Shown: positions 38,234-48,654 of the stretch, one piece after another
Numbering within the stretch: position 1 is the stretch's first letter
Layout: the number at the start of each line of letters is the position of its first letter
Assembly (NCBI GenBank): GCA_963719805.1
Contig: CAVRDF010000008.1
Coordinates: 930,001-994,000, forward strand
Direction: 5' to 3'
DNA from: JAMXLO01 sp963719805
GTDB lineage: Bacteria > Pseudomonadota > Alphaproteobacteria > Acetobacterales > Acetobacteraceae
DNA length: 64,000 bases
Program-made: the position numbers and the translations under genes
Notes under the pieces: generated by a model
Databases searched by the model: none
Told to the model about the DNA's origin: nothing
What the model saw: only the letters and a program-made list of their open reading frames with translations

Positions 38234-38830
38234 TCACCGCTGCCGGCAGCCCGAAAAGACGAGGACGCGGACCTTTCTGGCGACGTGACGCCCGAGCGAC
38301 GAAAAACGCCGCAGCATCGCCTCGTGCGATTTGTCAGAAACGCTTCACAGCGCATCCTGGACAACGATGGTGCGATAGCCGAGATCGACCGCATCCATCA
38401 CGGCAGCCACAACGCAGACGTCTGTCTTGCCGCCAGTGATGATGAGAGTGCCGCCCTTCAGGCGCCGGAGTGTGGCCAGGAACACTGCCGGTGGCGCAGG
38501 CGTCGGAAGCGCGGTACCATTTGGATGAGACGAGGGTCGATCTGGTCGCCGCGTGTGGCGCCAGTGTGCGTAATAGCGCCGCCAGGTTCCTCTCGCATCC
38601 TCCGGATGCAACGGCGGCACGAACCGCGTGAACACGGTCCGCTCCGGGTGTGCATTTGCGAGCTGGATCACAACCGGCAGCACCCGCTCCAGCCACGGGA
38701 CGTGCCAATCGTCCGTTCGGCGAACAGCGTGACCCGACCAACTGGTGGATTCCCAACCGATCCTGCACCGAGGCGATGTTTCGCAGCGCGGGGTCTCGCA
38801 TCGAGGCCGCAAGGGAGCCAATATCTACAT
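38234..38830 (-). pseudogene. Cysteine hydrolase (isochorismatase family), broken
   Basis: Recognisable parts: WHVPWLERVLPVVIQLANAHPERTVFTRFVPPLHPEDARGTWRRYYAHW, PPAVFLATLRRLKGGTLIITGGKTDVCVVAAVMDAVDLGYRTIVVQDAL. The catalytic Cys (TDVC) is kept. After DAL the codon is TGA (complement at 38345-38347) where relatives have TGC (Cys), and the reading continues SVSDKSHEAMLRRFSS ... GCRQR to a stop at 38234. The N-terminus is also shifted, with no proper LxxDxQ start. Members hydrolyse isochorismate, nicotinamide or similar amides; the substrate here is unknown. Confidence 0.75.
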
Positions 38831-39740
38831 TTGCCGCCCCGATGCGTCTGCTCCTGGCGCGGAGCTGCCGCTCAAGCTGCGCTAGCGCAGCCAGTTATCA
38901 GTGAGGCGCTGAACAGGCCCATCGTCCGGCGCCTTAGTGTTGAGTGCGCGACACGGTGGCGCATGAACGACGTGACTGACAACGAGGGCATCATAACGGA
39001 AGCCAACACCACCACTATCACGCAAAGATCCGCCAATGGGCGGAAGAACGCGGCGGCCAACCAGCAATGGTAAAGGGCACCGAAGACCGCAGCGGCGAAG
39101 GACTTCTCCGCTTCGATTTTGCCGAGCCGGACGAGAAGCTGGAGAAATTTAGCTGGGACGAGTTCTTTTAGGACTTTCGATGACCGAAAGCTCGCCCTGC
39201 TGCATCAGGACAAGACGGCGGACGGAAAGACGAGCCGATTTTTCAAATTCGTCCGCCGTTCAACAGACTACACGGGCCGAGCGGCAAGCCGGCCCTTGCT
39301 GCTAACGTTGCGGCTGCGCCATGCCGCGATGCATTTCAGCCAGCCGATCGGCCGGCATGACATGAGCGATGGCGGCGCGTAGCTTGTTTTGCCAGCTTCG
39401 TGCGCCTTGTCGGCGGCAAGCCACGCCCAGGGTCGGCGGCGATAGCCGATGATTTGTGCGCGATTAACAGCCGGATTTTGCTCATCAAGCCTTACGAACG
39501 ACCCCTGGTTAATTCCGGCTACGCCAATCAATCTTGATTAGCAGGAACGAAAACGAACTACCAATTCATTGCCCTCAAAACCGGCCGTCGAGGGAATAAA
39601 TTTTTTCCGAGCGGAGTTCAAGCCAACCCTAATCAGCGCAAAAATTGTGTTATATCTGGTCGGCCATCATGCGACTTTTCTTCCTAGACACTCGCTGGTG
39701 GTTATGCACCAAATGTCCCATTAAACAGAGGACATTAGCC
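38831..39740. other. No supported gene
   Basis: Short frames only. A minus-strand frame at 38872-39060 has a hydrophobic start (LADLCVIVVVLASVMM) but no ribosome site and no family signs. I see no RNA or repeat. Confidence 0.35.
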
Positions 39741-39956
39741 GTGCCGGACGAACGTGCCGATGACTATCTTGCCAAGGCCCGCCGGGCGGACATTGAAGCG
39801 GCCGCCGCAAACGATCCGAAAACGGCTGGACAGGGGCGAGGTCTCGCCGAAACGTATCGAAACATCGCAGCGTCCCTTGCCCGCTTAGAACGGGCTCCGA
39901 CAGCTTCACTTCGTCCGCCCTCGGACGAGCCTACTGGAGACACGCAGTGCTACTGA
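39741..39956 (+). CDS. Small hypothetical protein
   Basis: 71 aa from the GTG at 39741 (AGAGG about 11 nt upstream): VPDERADDYLAKARRADIEAAA then DPKTAGQGRGLAETYRNIAASLARLE. Helical and charged, like many short uncharacterised proteins of this order. An ATG at 39645 would add an implausible Cys/Trp-rich leader. Confidence 0.5.
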   Translation: MPDERADDYLAKARRADIEAAAANDPKTAGQGRGLAETYRNIAASLARLERAPTASLRPPSDEPTGDTQCY

Positions 39957-39982
39957 GGCGATCGGCGCGGCATCACTGACAG

Positions 39983-40150
39983 ATGGCATATCATCGCTTC
40001 AAGCTCGGGCAGGCTGTTGTCGCATTCGCAGGCGGCATCCCGCCGGGACCATACATTATCATTCGGCTTTTGCCTTGGTCGGGAAGGAACCGCTACGAAG
40101 GGCACGGTCCCAACGGAGTTGTCCGGACGTTTGTTGAAGTCCCAGATTAG
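39983..40150 (+). CDS. Small conserved-type protein, about 55 aa
   Basis: Reads MAYHRFKLGQAVVAFAGGIP, PGPYIIIRLLPWSGRNRYEG and HGPNGVVRTFVEVPD. The F-K-x-G-Q-x-V ... P-x-G-x-Y-x-I-x-R-x-L-P pattern is that of a short SH3-like family frequent in Acetobacteraceae and Rhizobiales with no assigned role. It follows the previous small gene on the same strand and ends 128 bp before the IS256 element. Confidence 0.55.
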   Translation: MAYHRFKLGQAVVAFAGGIPPGPYIIIRLLPWSGRNRYEGHGPNGVVRTFVEVPD

Positions 40151-40278
40151 GGAAGCGGCGCGTGGGAGTAGATGGTTGTCGCAGCTCCCGTGAGCGAGTG
40201 ATCGAGAAGCGTTCTAACTGCCGAGGTCAATGCCTCGGCAAAGGCGGCGGGAACCTCCACCGGTTAGCGTCCGCGCTG

Positions 40279-41616
40279 GTGGTGGAATTTCCCGGACGAG
40301 CTGAGGTGGCCATCGGATCGGCAGGCTAAGGTGGAGTTGCGACGCTTCACCCTGAGCCCGAGAGGACCCGATGACCGAGGAGAGATTACCGTTGGCCGAG
40401 CTGCTGGCCAAAGCCGGAGATGGTGATTTCCTGCGCAGCGTGGCTGAGGCCGTAGTGCAGCTGCTCATGGAGACGGACGTGGAAGGACTGATCGGTGCCG
40501 GTCGTCACGAGCGGTCCGGCGATCGTACGACCTACCGCAACGGCTACCGGGACCGAACGCTCGACACCCGGCTCGGCAGCCTACAGCTACGCATCCCGAA
40601 GCTTCGGCAGGGCAGCTACTTCCCTCCTTTCCTCGAGCCGCGGAAGACGTCGGAGAAGGCGTTGGTCGCGGTGATCCAGGAGGCCTGGGTCGGCGGCGTC
40701 TCGACCCGGCGGGTCGACGACCTTGTGCAGGCGATGGGGCTGGCCGGCATCAGCAAGAGCACGGTCAGCAAACTGTGCAAGGACATCGACGACCGCGTGA
40801 ATGCCTTCCTCGACCGCCCGCTTGCCGGCGAATGGCCGTATCTCTGGCTCGACGCGACCTACCTCAAGCAGCGCGAGGGCGGACGGATCGTCTCCGTCGC
40901 GGCGATAATCGCCGTGGCCGCAAACACCGAGGGTAAGCGGGAGATCGTCGGACTCCACATCGGCCCGTCGGAAGCCGAGACGTTCTGGGCGACTTTCCTC
41001 AAGAGCATGCTTCGCCGCGGCCTGCGCGGGGTGAAGCTGGTGATCTCCGATGCGCACGAGGGCCTGAAGACCGCGATCCGTCGGGTCGTCGGCGGCTCGT
41101 GGCAGCGCTGCAGGGTGCATTGGATGCGCAACGCGCTGTCCTACGTGCCCAAGGCGCAGCAGAGCATGGTGTCAGCTGCCTTGCGCCAGGCGTTCATCCA
41201 ACCCGATCGCCCGAACGCCAGCCAGACGCTGCGACATGTCGCCGACCAGCTTCGGGCGAAGTGGCCGAAGCTCGGCGCCTTCATCGACGAGAGCGAGGCC
41301 GACGTGCTGGCGCATATGGATTTCCCAGTCCAGCACAGGACCAAAATACATTCGACGAACCCGCTGGAACGGCTCAACAAGGAGGTCAAGCGCCGGGCCG
41401 ACGTCGTCGGCATCTTCCCGAACGAGAGTGCCATTGTCCGCCTGATCGGCGCCGTGCTTCTCGAGGCCAACGACGAATGGCAGCTCCAGCACCGCTACAT
41501 GCAGACCGAAGCAATGGCCGAACTTACACCGCCGTTGACGGAGGCGATTGCTACCCAATTTTCCACCGTAGCCGCATGACCCGCGGCCACTTCAGACAAA
41601 CCCGAATTTCCACCAC
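40279..41616 (+). mobile_element. Intact IS256-family element
   Basis: About 1.34 kb. Left end GTGGTGGAATTTCCCGGACG at 40279 and right end, inverted, GTGGTGGAAATTCGGGTTTG ending at 41616 are imperfect inverted repeats. One intact transposase lies between. No target duplication is visible (left flank TCCGCGCTG, right flank GTTGACGGA). The right end lies inside an IS110-family transposase gene; the other part of that gene is not on the left, so a deletion followed insertion. Confidence 0.85.
40371..41579 (+). CDS. IS256-family transposase
   Basis: 402 aa DDE enzyme (mutator-type). It begins MTEERLPLAELLAKAGDGDFL. The catalytic residues lie in YLWLDATYLKQREGGR (Asp), GVKLVISDAHEGLKTAIRR (Asp) and NPLERLNKEVKRRADVVGIFPN (Glu), with the C-x2-H block QRCRVHWMRNALSYVP between. 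Complete and undamaged, so it may be active and may be the source of the decayed copy at 18555. Confidence 0.93.
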   Translation: MTEERLPLAELLAKAGDGDFLRSVAEAVVQLLMETDVEGLIGAGRHERSGDRTTYRNGYRDRTLDTRLGSLQLRIPKLRQGSYFPPFLEPRKTSEKALVAVIQEAWVGGVSTRRVDDLVQAMGLAGISKSTVSKLCKDIDDRVNAFLDRPLAGEWPYLWLDATYLKQREGGRIVSVAAIIAVAANTEGKREIVGLHIGPSEAETFWATFLKSMLRRGLRGVKLVISDAHEGLKTAIRRVVGGSWQRCRVHWMRNALSYVPKAQQSMVSAALRQAFIQPDRPNASQTLRHVADQLRAKWPKLGAFIDESEADVLAHMDFPVQHRTKIHSTNPLERLNKEVKRRADVVGIFPNESAIVRLIGAVLLEANDEWQLQHRYMQTEAMAELTPPLTEAIATQFSTVAA

Positions 41617-42349
41617 GTTGACGGACATGATCGAAGCGTGTCGGATCCTCAATCATGCTGACATAGGCGAGCACAGAGAGCACGCCGATCCCGGGTACGC
41701 CAATCAGGTGGCGGCAGGCAGGCCTCGACTTCACGAGTATTCGCACCGCCTTGTCAAAGATGATGACCTGCTGGCGCAGCTGGCGCCAGGCAACGAGCAT
41801 CGGCCGGATGATCGGCGCTATGTCGTCGCGGTCGGCAAGCATGGCCTCCACGCGCCGGTCAAATGGCACGCCACGCATCGAACCCGGCAACAAGCCGAAT
41901 GTCTTGAGCACACCCCGGATATGGTTCGACAAGCGCGTTGTCATGCCGATGAGTTGGACACGCGCGCCGAGAAAGGCTCGCGCCCGATGGGAGTCGAACG
42001 ACTTGACGTGCACAGACCGATACCATCCCGTGCGCATGATTTGCGCCAGTCCCTCCGCATCGTTCGGATCGGTCTTATTGATCTGCATCTTGAGCGCCGC
42101 CCGCGCATGCCGCGCGTCAAGGCACGTGACTTCGAGCCCGCGGGCACGTAATTCGTGCACCAGCCATGGCGTCATGGGGCCTGTCTCAATGCCGATACGC
42201 GCGTCTCCTTCGGCATGCCGACACACCACCCGCTCAATCTGTTCAGGGTCCGACGTGCACTGCCCACGCCACAGCCTGCGACCGGTATCGTCAACAATGC
42301 AGATCGCCGTCAGTTTCTGCGACACATCCAAACCAAGGTAGTGGGTCAT
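41617..42349 (-). pseudogene. IS110-family transposase, 3' part lost
   Basis: Starts MTHYLGLDVSQKLTAICIVD at 42349. RuvC-like DEDD motifs: GLDVSQ, RIGIETGPMTPWL and KMQINKTDPNDAEGLAQIM. The C-terminal domain begins HLIGVPGIGVLSVLAYVSMIEDPTRFDH and is then replaced by the IS256 end. The missing C-terminal part held the catalytic Ser region, so the gene is dead. It belongs to the IS110 group and is unlike the IS1111-type copy at 15 kb. Confidence 0.87.
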
Positions 42350-42474
42350 CGAACAGCCTCCGATGGTGAAAGCCACCGAGCGACATCGCCCGGATCGCGA
42401 CACTATCGGCAGATCAGCCGGCCGCCGCGATTACCCGATGTCCACATATGCATTGTCCACCTGCTCAGGAACAG

Positions 42475-42829
42475 CATGGGGTTTGCCTCGTGGAAGGACC
42501 GCAAGGCCATCGCCCAAAGCTGGCGCAGACATTGGGATTACGTGGTGCGCCGTTAGACGCCTTCCCGGACGCGGTGCGCCGGATCATCTACACCACCAAT
42601 TCCATCGAAGCCTTGAACTCAAAGCTGCGGCGGGCGGTGCGCACCCGAGGCCACTTCCCCAATGACGAGGCGGCGATGAAGTCGCTATACCTTGTGCTCA
42701 ACCACGCCGCGCAAGACTGGAAGCGGTCACCACGCGAGTGGTCCGAGGCAAAGACCCAGTTCGCCGTGCTGTTCGGCGAACGGTTCGTGATCTGAGGTCA
42801 ATGCCTCAGGCACAAAATCCCGGATAGTC
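42475..42829 (+). pseudogene. Second IS256-family element, 3' fragment
   Basis: Only the transposase C-terminus remains: FPDAVRRIIYTTNSIEALNSKLRRAVRTRGHFPNDEAAMKSLYLVLN ... EAKTQFAVLFGERF, stop at 42795, followed by the terminal sequence CACAAAATCCCGGATAGTCCC to about 42829. It is a different subfamily from the intact IS256 copy. Its right end cuts the IS3 OrfB. Confidence 0.82.
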
Positions 42830-43103
42830 CCTAAACGGCGATCTCGCGCGGCGAGAGTTCCGGCTCTTCCAACGCCAACTCGACGATCTGAGAACGCACA
42901 GCATCAGGGATGCGGTTCCAGCTCCTCTCGGATCGGGATGGCCGATCGGCCAAAGCCTCAGGGCCATCAGCCGCGTATAGATCATACCAACGGTAGAAGG
43001 TGGCGCGTGACAGCCCGATGCGCTCGAGCGTGCGTCGCACCGGCAGATGAGACTGCTCGACAGTCCGGATGATCTCGAGCTTCTCCGATGCCGAGTATCT
43101 CAT
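42830..43103 (-). pseudogene. IS3-family OrfB, N-terminal part
   Basis: MRYSASEKLEIIRTVEQSHLPVRRTLERIGLSRATFYRWYDLYA, then PDAVRSQIVELALEEPELSPREIAV and stop at the junction. The integrase DDE core is missing. Normally it would be made as an OrfAB fusion through the slip site just upstream. Confidence 0.85.
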
Positions 43104-43474
43104 GCGGGGTCTCCCCCATCCGCGATCATACTTTTTTTCATCAGCCGCAGTTCCAGTGCCTGCTCAGCGACAACCTCTTTCAGCGTCCGGGCTTCCTGCC
43201 GCAGGAGCTTCACTTCGTCGCTGCTCGCCGCTCGGGCCGTATCGCCCGCCAGGCGGCGTTTGCCGGCCTCCAGGAACTCCTTCGACCAGCTGTAGTACAG
43301 GCTCTCGGCGATGCCCTCGCGGCGGCACAGCTCCGCGATGCTGGCTTCGCCACGTAGGCCGTCCAGCACAATGCGGATCTTCTCCTCCGCCGAATACTGC
43401 TTGCGGGTCGTCCGACGGATGTCTCTGACCAAACGCTCCGACGGCGACGCCGGCTTTGTGGATTTCTGGTTCAT
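43100..43474 (-). CDS. IS3-family transposase OrfA
   Basis: 124 aa from MNQKSTKPASPSERLVRDI at 43474 (AAGGAG upstream). HTH KQYSAEEKIRIVLDGLRGEASIAELCRREGIAESLYYSWSKEFLEAGKRRL and the zipper EVKLLRQEARTLKEVVAEQALELRLMKK. It overlaps OrfB by 4 bp. Confidence 0.87.
   Translation of the reverse strand: MNQKSTKPASPSERLVRDIRRTTRKQYSAEEKIRIVLDGLRGEASIAELCRREGIAESLYYSWSKEFLEAGKRRLAGDTARAASSDEVKLLRQEARTLKEVVAEQALELRLMKKSMIADGGDPA
43131..43138 (-). other. Frameshift slip site A AAA AAA G
   Basis: On the minus strand AAAAAAAG codes for LMKKS in OrfA, about 30 nt before its stop. IS3-family elements use such A-runs for -1 frameshifting to make the OrfAB transposase. Here OrfB is truncated, so the site has no working product. 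Confidence 0.7.
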
Positions 43475-43534
43475 CTTCACTCCTTCGTCATTACGATGAG
43501 CCAGACATCCTCCACTGCTCAATTCATCCTTGAT

Positions 43535-43738
43535 GTCTCATAGGCGCTGACGCCGGACAATCAGGAATATCGATGCCGAACATCTCCTCAAATGCTATCA
43601 CCAATTCGATCGTGTCCAGGCTGTCGGCGCCAAGGTCATCGACGAGCGAGGCCTCGCGGACAACCACGCCCGGATCAATGCCAAGATGGCCACTGATAAT
43701 CAGTACAACATTCTTGGCAACATCAGGCAGACTTAAGG
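43535..43738 (-). pseudogene. Acyl carrier protein remnant
   Basis: On the minus strand the sequence reads LSLPDVAKNVVLIISGHLGIDPG, VVVREASLVDDLGADSLDTIE and LVIAFEEMFGIDIPD. DSLDTIE holds the Ser that carries phosphopantetheine. The IS3 end begins right after DIPD, removing the last helix. There is no in-frame start codon; ATGGAAGCCCTTAAG just upstream is out of frame by one base. It was probably a secondary, pathway-specific carrier protein. Confidence 0.8.
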
Positions 43739-43933
43739 GCTTCCATCAGTGGGCGGCGGCATCGACGGACTGCGGTAAAATTTCCCGCAGCGCGTTCGAC
43801 CGTGACAGTGCTTCTTTCAGGTCGTCATCTACCATGCAGTCGCCCATTCGACCGGCGGCCCATAACGGGAGGGCCACAACACCGACCGGCCAGTTTGGAA
43901 GGGCCGACCTCGTCGTCGGCCCCTCCAGCTGGG

Positions 43934-45576
<1,643 letters not shown>

Positions 45577-45608
45577 GTGTCAGATTCCTTCGTGTTTGCA
45601 GTCTGGGA

Positions 45609-45926
45609 TTAAGCGGCCTTGCGCTTGGCGGCGGGCTGGCCCTCGACGATGCCCATGATGTCGGACTCCTTCATGATCAGGAGCTCCTCGCCATCGAGCT
45701 TCACCTCGGTGCCGGACCACTTGCCGAACAGGATGCGGTCGCCGGCCTTGACGTCGAGCGGGACGAGCTTGCCGGCTTCGTCACGGGCGCCGGGTCCGAC
45801 CGCGATGACTTCACCCTCCATCGGCTTTTCCTTCGCCGTGTCGGGGATGATGATGCCGCCCGCGGTCTTCTCCTCGGCCTCAAGCCGGCGGACCACAACA
45901 CGATCATGCAGAGGACGGAATTGCAT
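45609..45926 (-). CDS. groES: Co-chaperonin GroES
   Basis: 105 aa heptameric lid of GroEL: MQFRPLHDRVVVRRLEAEEKTAGGIIIPDTAKEKPMEGEV, the mobile loop (EEKTAGGIIIPD) and KESDIMGIVEG. The tail QPAAKRKAA extends beyond the E. coli protein. It is intact and is first in the operon, 32 bp before groEL, with a CIRCE-like repeat about 60 bp upstream. Confidence 0.93.
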   Translation of the reverse strand: MQFRPLHDRVVVRRLEAEEKTAGGIIIPDTAKEKPMEGEVIAVGPGARDEAGKLVPLDVKAGDRILFGKWSGTEVKLDGEELLIMKESDIMGIVEGQPAAKRKAA

Positions 45927-45989
45927 TCGGATGCTCCCATTATCCGAGCGGTTGCGTGCGAGCCAGCAACCGAGCGTCCACCCGGTCCG

Positions 45990-46015
45990 CTGGCACTCTC
46001 AGCCGAGAGTGCGAG
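45990..46015 (-). promoter_or_regulatory. CIRCE-like operator of groESL
   Basis: CTGGCACTC - TCAGCCGA - GAGTGCGAG, with GCACTCTC/GAGAGTGC as a perfect 8-bp palindrome. The CIRCE consensus TTAGCACTC-N9-GAGTGCTAA is bound by the heat-shock repressor HrcA. Here the spacer is 8, not 9, and the outer bases differ, so repressor binding may be weakened. Confidence 0.6.
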
Positions 46016-46554
46016 CGATCTAGGTGATCGCTCGAATCAGTTCAAGTGGGTTAGCACCAGAGCGCGTAGTCGGGCCGCCTGCGGGGCTACGTACTGACTG
46101 CGACCACGGCAAGGCACCCACGCGTCGCGTCGTGGTCCGGGCGCCTGCTGCCTCACTGCCTGTGGGATGGGCGCGCAGCCGCCGCGCGCCCGTAAATCTG
46201 CAGAGAGCGAGATGGCTCACCGCATTCAACCGCGGCGGTCGCGACTATCGGTGACTCTGTCTCTCAGCCGCATATCACATCTCAACTTACTTCGACCCCC
46301 GAGTGAAGGATGATGTGCCGCGCGATTGCAGAGGCGCACGCGGTCGATGCGGACAAGGACGTCTGTGACAAGGCGCATGCGCATACACGCTCACCGCGAG
46401 CGGGCATGGCCGCTTTTGGGCGCCGACGGAATCGAACATCATCTCGAACATTAACTTAATGCGGCCACAAGGCGACATCTAAGTGGAGGGAAATTCCGGC
46501 AGCAGCCGCGCCAGCTTCGTGGTCAGTGGGTCCCACATGCAGCCAGGCTGGAAA
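46016..46554. other. Upstream region of groES, no gene seen
   Basis: Contains the probable groESL promoter next to the CIRCE-like repeat; no other gene or RNA is supported. Confidence 0.4.
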
Positions 46555-47202
46555 TCACCGACGAAGGCGTAACAGGCCCAAGCCCAGCACCATCGGCCCC
46601 ATCACCAGCAGTCCCGAAGGCTCTGGCACCGGATCAAACGTCGCGCTGATGGTCGTGGTCACATTCACCGTGTAGCTCTCGCCGGGATCAAGGCTAAACA
46701 ACCAGAACTCCAGGTCGGTCGTATCCGGCGAGCGAACGCCGCACGTCGTCGGCGAGAAGTAGGTGAAGTAATCGGTCCTGTTTGGCAGGGTGCAGCGGTG
46801 CTCATCCAGTTCGCCTACTACATCGGTCGTGATGACGCTGCTGTAGGAGGCCATCTGGTGGGTGCTATCGATGCTCAGCCCCACCTCATCACCGAACGGA
46901 TTGAAGGCGCTTCCCTGGATGTCGATCAGCAGACCGTTCTGGTCGCTCCAGATCGTATCCGTGATGTTTGTGATGCTGAAGCTCTTGGTGGATGTGAAAG
47001 TCTCGTTGGTCTTGCCTGTGAAGGTGTGGATGTCAGACACCGTATCGCCTAAGTCTCCCGTGAGTTCGAGGCTGTCTGGCAAAAGACCGAAGGTGCTCAC
47101 GCCCCAGATAGCCAGAACATCGATATAGGCGGCATCAGCGACATGGGGCGCAGCCACGGCAAGAGCAGCAGCACAGAATACCGGCATGGCTTTACGGATC
47201 AT
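46555..47202 (-). CDS. PEP-CTERM sorting-signal protein
   Basis: 215 aa. Signal peptide (MIRKAMPVFCAAALAVAAPHVADA), a Ser/Thr-rich beta-type body, and the C-terminal sorting signal VPEPSGLLVMGPMVLGLGLLRLRR (Pro-Glu-Pro, hydrophobic helix, Arg cluster). PEP-CTERM proteins are processed by exosortase and exported, usually together with exopolysaccharide. No exosortase is in the window, but a polysaccharide locus lies 1.5 kb away. The body shows no known domain. Confidence 0.85.
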   Translation of the reverse strand: MIRKAMPVFCAAALAVAAPHVADAAYIDVLAIWGVSTFGLLPDSLELTGDLGDTVSDIHTFTGKTNETFTSTKSFSITNITDTIWSDQNGLLIDIQGSAFNPFGDEVGLSIDSTHQMASYSSVITTDVVGELDEHRCTLPNRTDYFTYFSPTTCGVRSPDTTDLEFWLFSLDPGESYTVNVTTTISATFDPVPEPSGLLVMGPMVLGLGLLRLRR

Positions 47203-47449
47203 CGGAGTTATCCCCCTCTCTGATCCGGATCGTGCCTAGGTCCACTACAACTTGCAATCGTTGCTACACCGAGGGTCAGGACTCATTGATTAATTCAAGC
47301 TCATGAGGAACGCCGGCAGGAGACATTCCGAGGAATTGGGCGATTGCGCAGCTTCGAGGATGAAAGCCATTGTTTGGTTCAGAAACATATTGCCTTACAG
47401 ATGCATTCTGTAATAGGGTTATGAAATAGAAGTTCCCAGGAAAACCACA

Positions 47450-48067
47450 ATGGCAGCAGTCGTTCGCAAAGACGCCACGCAACCGACCGCGGGCGCCGTA
47501 TTCGGATACTGTCGCGTCTCCCGGGAGGATCAGAATCTGTCGCAGCAGCGGGCCGCACTGCGCAGCGCCGGGTGCGATCGTGTGTTCGAGGAGAAAGCGT
47601 CCGGCGGACGCTGGGACCGCCCCCAGCTGCAGCGTTTGCTGGACCACCTCCGGGCGGGCGATGTGGTGGTGGTCTGGAAACTCGACCGGCTGTCCCGGTC
47701 ACTGAAAGACTTGCTGCACATCATGGAGAAGGTCGGCGAGGCTGGTGCCGGCTTTCGCTCAATCACCGAGCAGATTGACACCACCACGCCGGCAGGGCGG
47801 ATGATGATGCAGATGGTTGGTGCCTTTGCCGAATTCGAACGCGCCATGATACGCGAGCGGACCTCTGCTGGCCTCGCGGCTGCCAGGGCGGAGGGGCGTA
47901 TCGGCGGTCGTCGGAAGAAGCTGGATGACGCCAAACGCCGCGAGATCGCCGAAGCGGTGATCTCAGGCAGGAAGACCGCGGCACAGATGGCGCGGATTTT
48001 CGGTGTCTCGGCCCCAACGGTCTCGCGCATCATCGCAGCCCACGTGGTGGCCGGAGAGCGCCCATAG
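47450..48067 (+). CDS. Serine recombinase (resolvase/invertase family)
   Basis: 205 aa. Catalytic domain: FGYCRVSREDQNLSQQRAAL (Ser nucleophile), EEKASGGRWDRPQLQRLLDHLRAGDVVVVWKLDRLSRSLKDL and MMQMVGAFAEFERAMIRERTSAGLAAARAEGR, then a Hin-type HTH (AKRREIAEAVISGRKTAAQMARIFGVSAPTVSRIIAAH). Intact. It is a Tn3-resolvase/invertase size protein, so it resolves or inverts and does not integrate large elements alone. A fragment of a close relative lies at 25925. Confidence 0.92.
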   Translation: MAAVVRKDATQPTAGAVFGYCRVSREDQNLSQQRAALRSAGCDRVFEEKASGGRWDRPQLQRLLDHLRAGDVVVVWKLDRLSRSLKDLLHIMEKVGEAGAGFRSITEQIDTTTPAGRMMMQMVGAFAEFERAMIRERTSAGLAAARAEGRIGGRRKKLDDAKRREIAEAVISGRKTAAQMARIFGVSAPTVSRIIAAHVVAGERP

Positions 48068-48654
48068 GTTGGGAGCTGCTGAACGGCCAGCGGTGACGCA
48101 ACTGCGCTGACCGGAAGACGCCTGAGACGGCAACGGAGTGTTCCAACGATCTTGCACCGGCCATCCAATCCACCCTTCCACAGATGAGCCTAGGCGTGAA
48201 GACGCAACCACCGCTCGGGGGCGTCCAGTTGCGATCTGGCACGGAGCGGGACAATTGGCGCCCTTCCGAATTACGAGCCCGCTACAGCAAGCTTCTTGGC
48301 AGTCGGACCAGCCGCAGATTATTTTGAGCACCCGCGACCGTGGCGGCGGGTATGTCCCGTGGCCCCCTACGTCCCGGTGGCCCCAAATTACTTTTGGGCG
48401 ATACAGGTTGCTCATCGTAGTACTTGAAGGAAAATATTTAGAGCTCTCCGACCTCGTCGTGGCAGGGAATACCCTCGCCGCCGTCAGCGAAGTTTTGTTT
48501 TGAACCTGTCATAGAGCATGCTCCTCGTGCCGAGTGCCGGGAGGTGGCCAGACGCAGGAGACCCGTGCTACGTCATCGCCCCACTGACCAATTTTGGGCT
48601 CGCCTCTCGGATCATGATCCAGCTTGATGTCTCCTTCACCAGCGCAGATTGCGA
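48068..48654. other. No supported gene
   Basis: No coherent frame with a ribosome site and no repeat or RNA seen. The promoter of the following sugar genes should lie near its end. Confidence 0.35.

Larger units (their letters stand above)
42830..43556 (-). mobile_element. IS3-family element, 3' truncated
   Basis: Runs from a TGTCCGGCGTCAGCGCC end at about 43556 through OrfA and the start of OrfB, where it is cut by the IS256 fragment. It inserted into an acyl carrier protein gene (remnant at 43535-43738). Confidence 0.75.

Noticed and set aside
40224..40270. GAGGTCAATGCCTCGGCA, similar to the end of the second IS256 fragment at 42794
   Set aside because: The match is short and not followed by terminal repeat sequence, so it is not called as an IS end.
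40371..42151. Long reading frames over the IS256 and IS110 transposase genes in other phases
   Set aside because: They are mirror or shifted readings of high-GC transposase genes and show no family features of their own.
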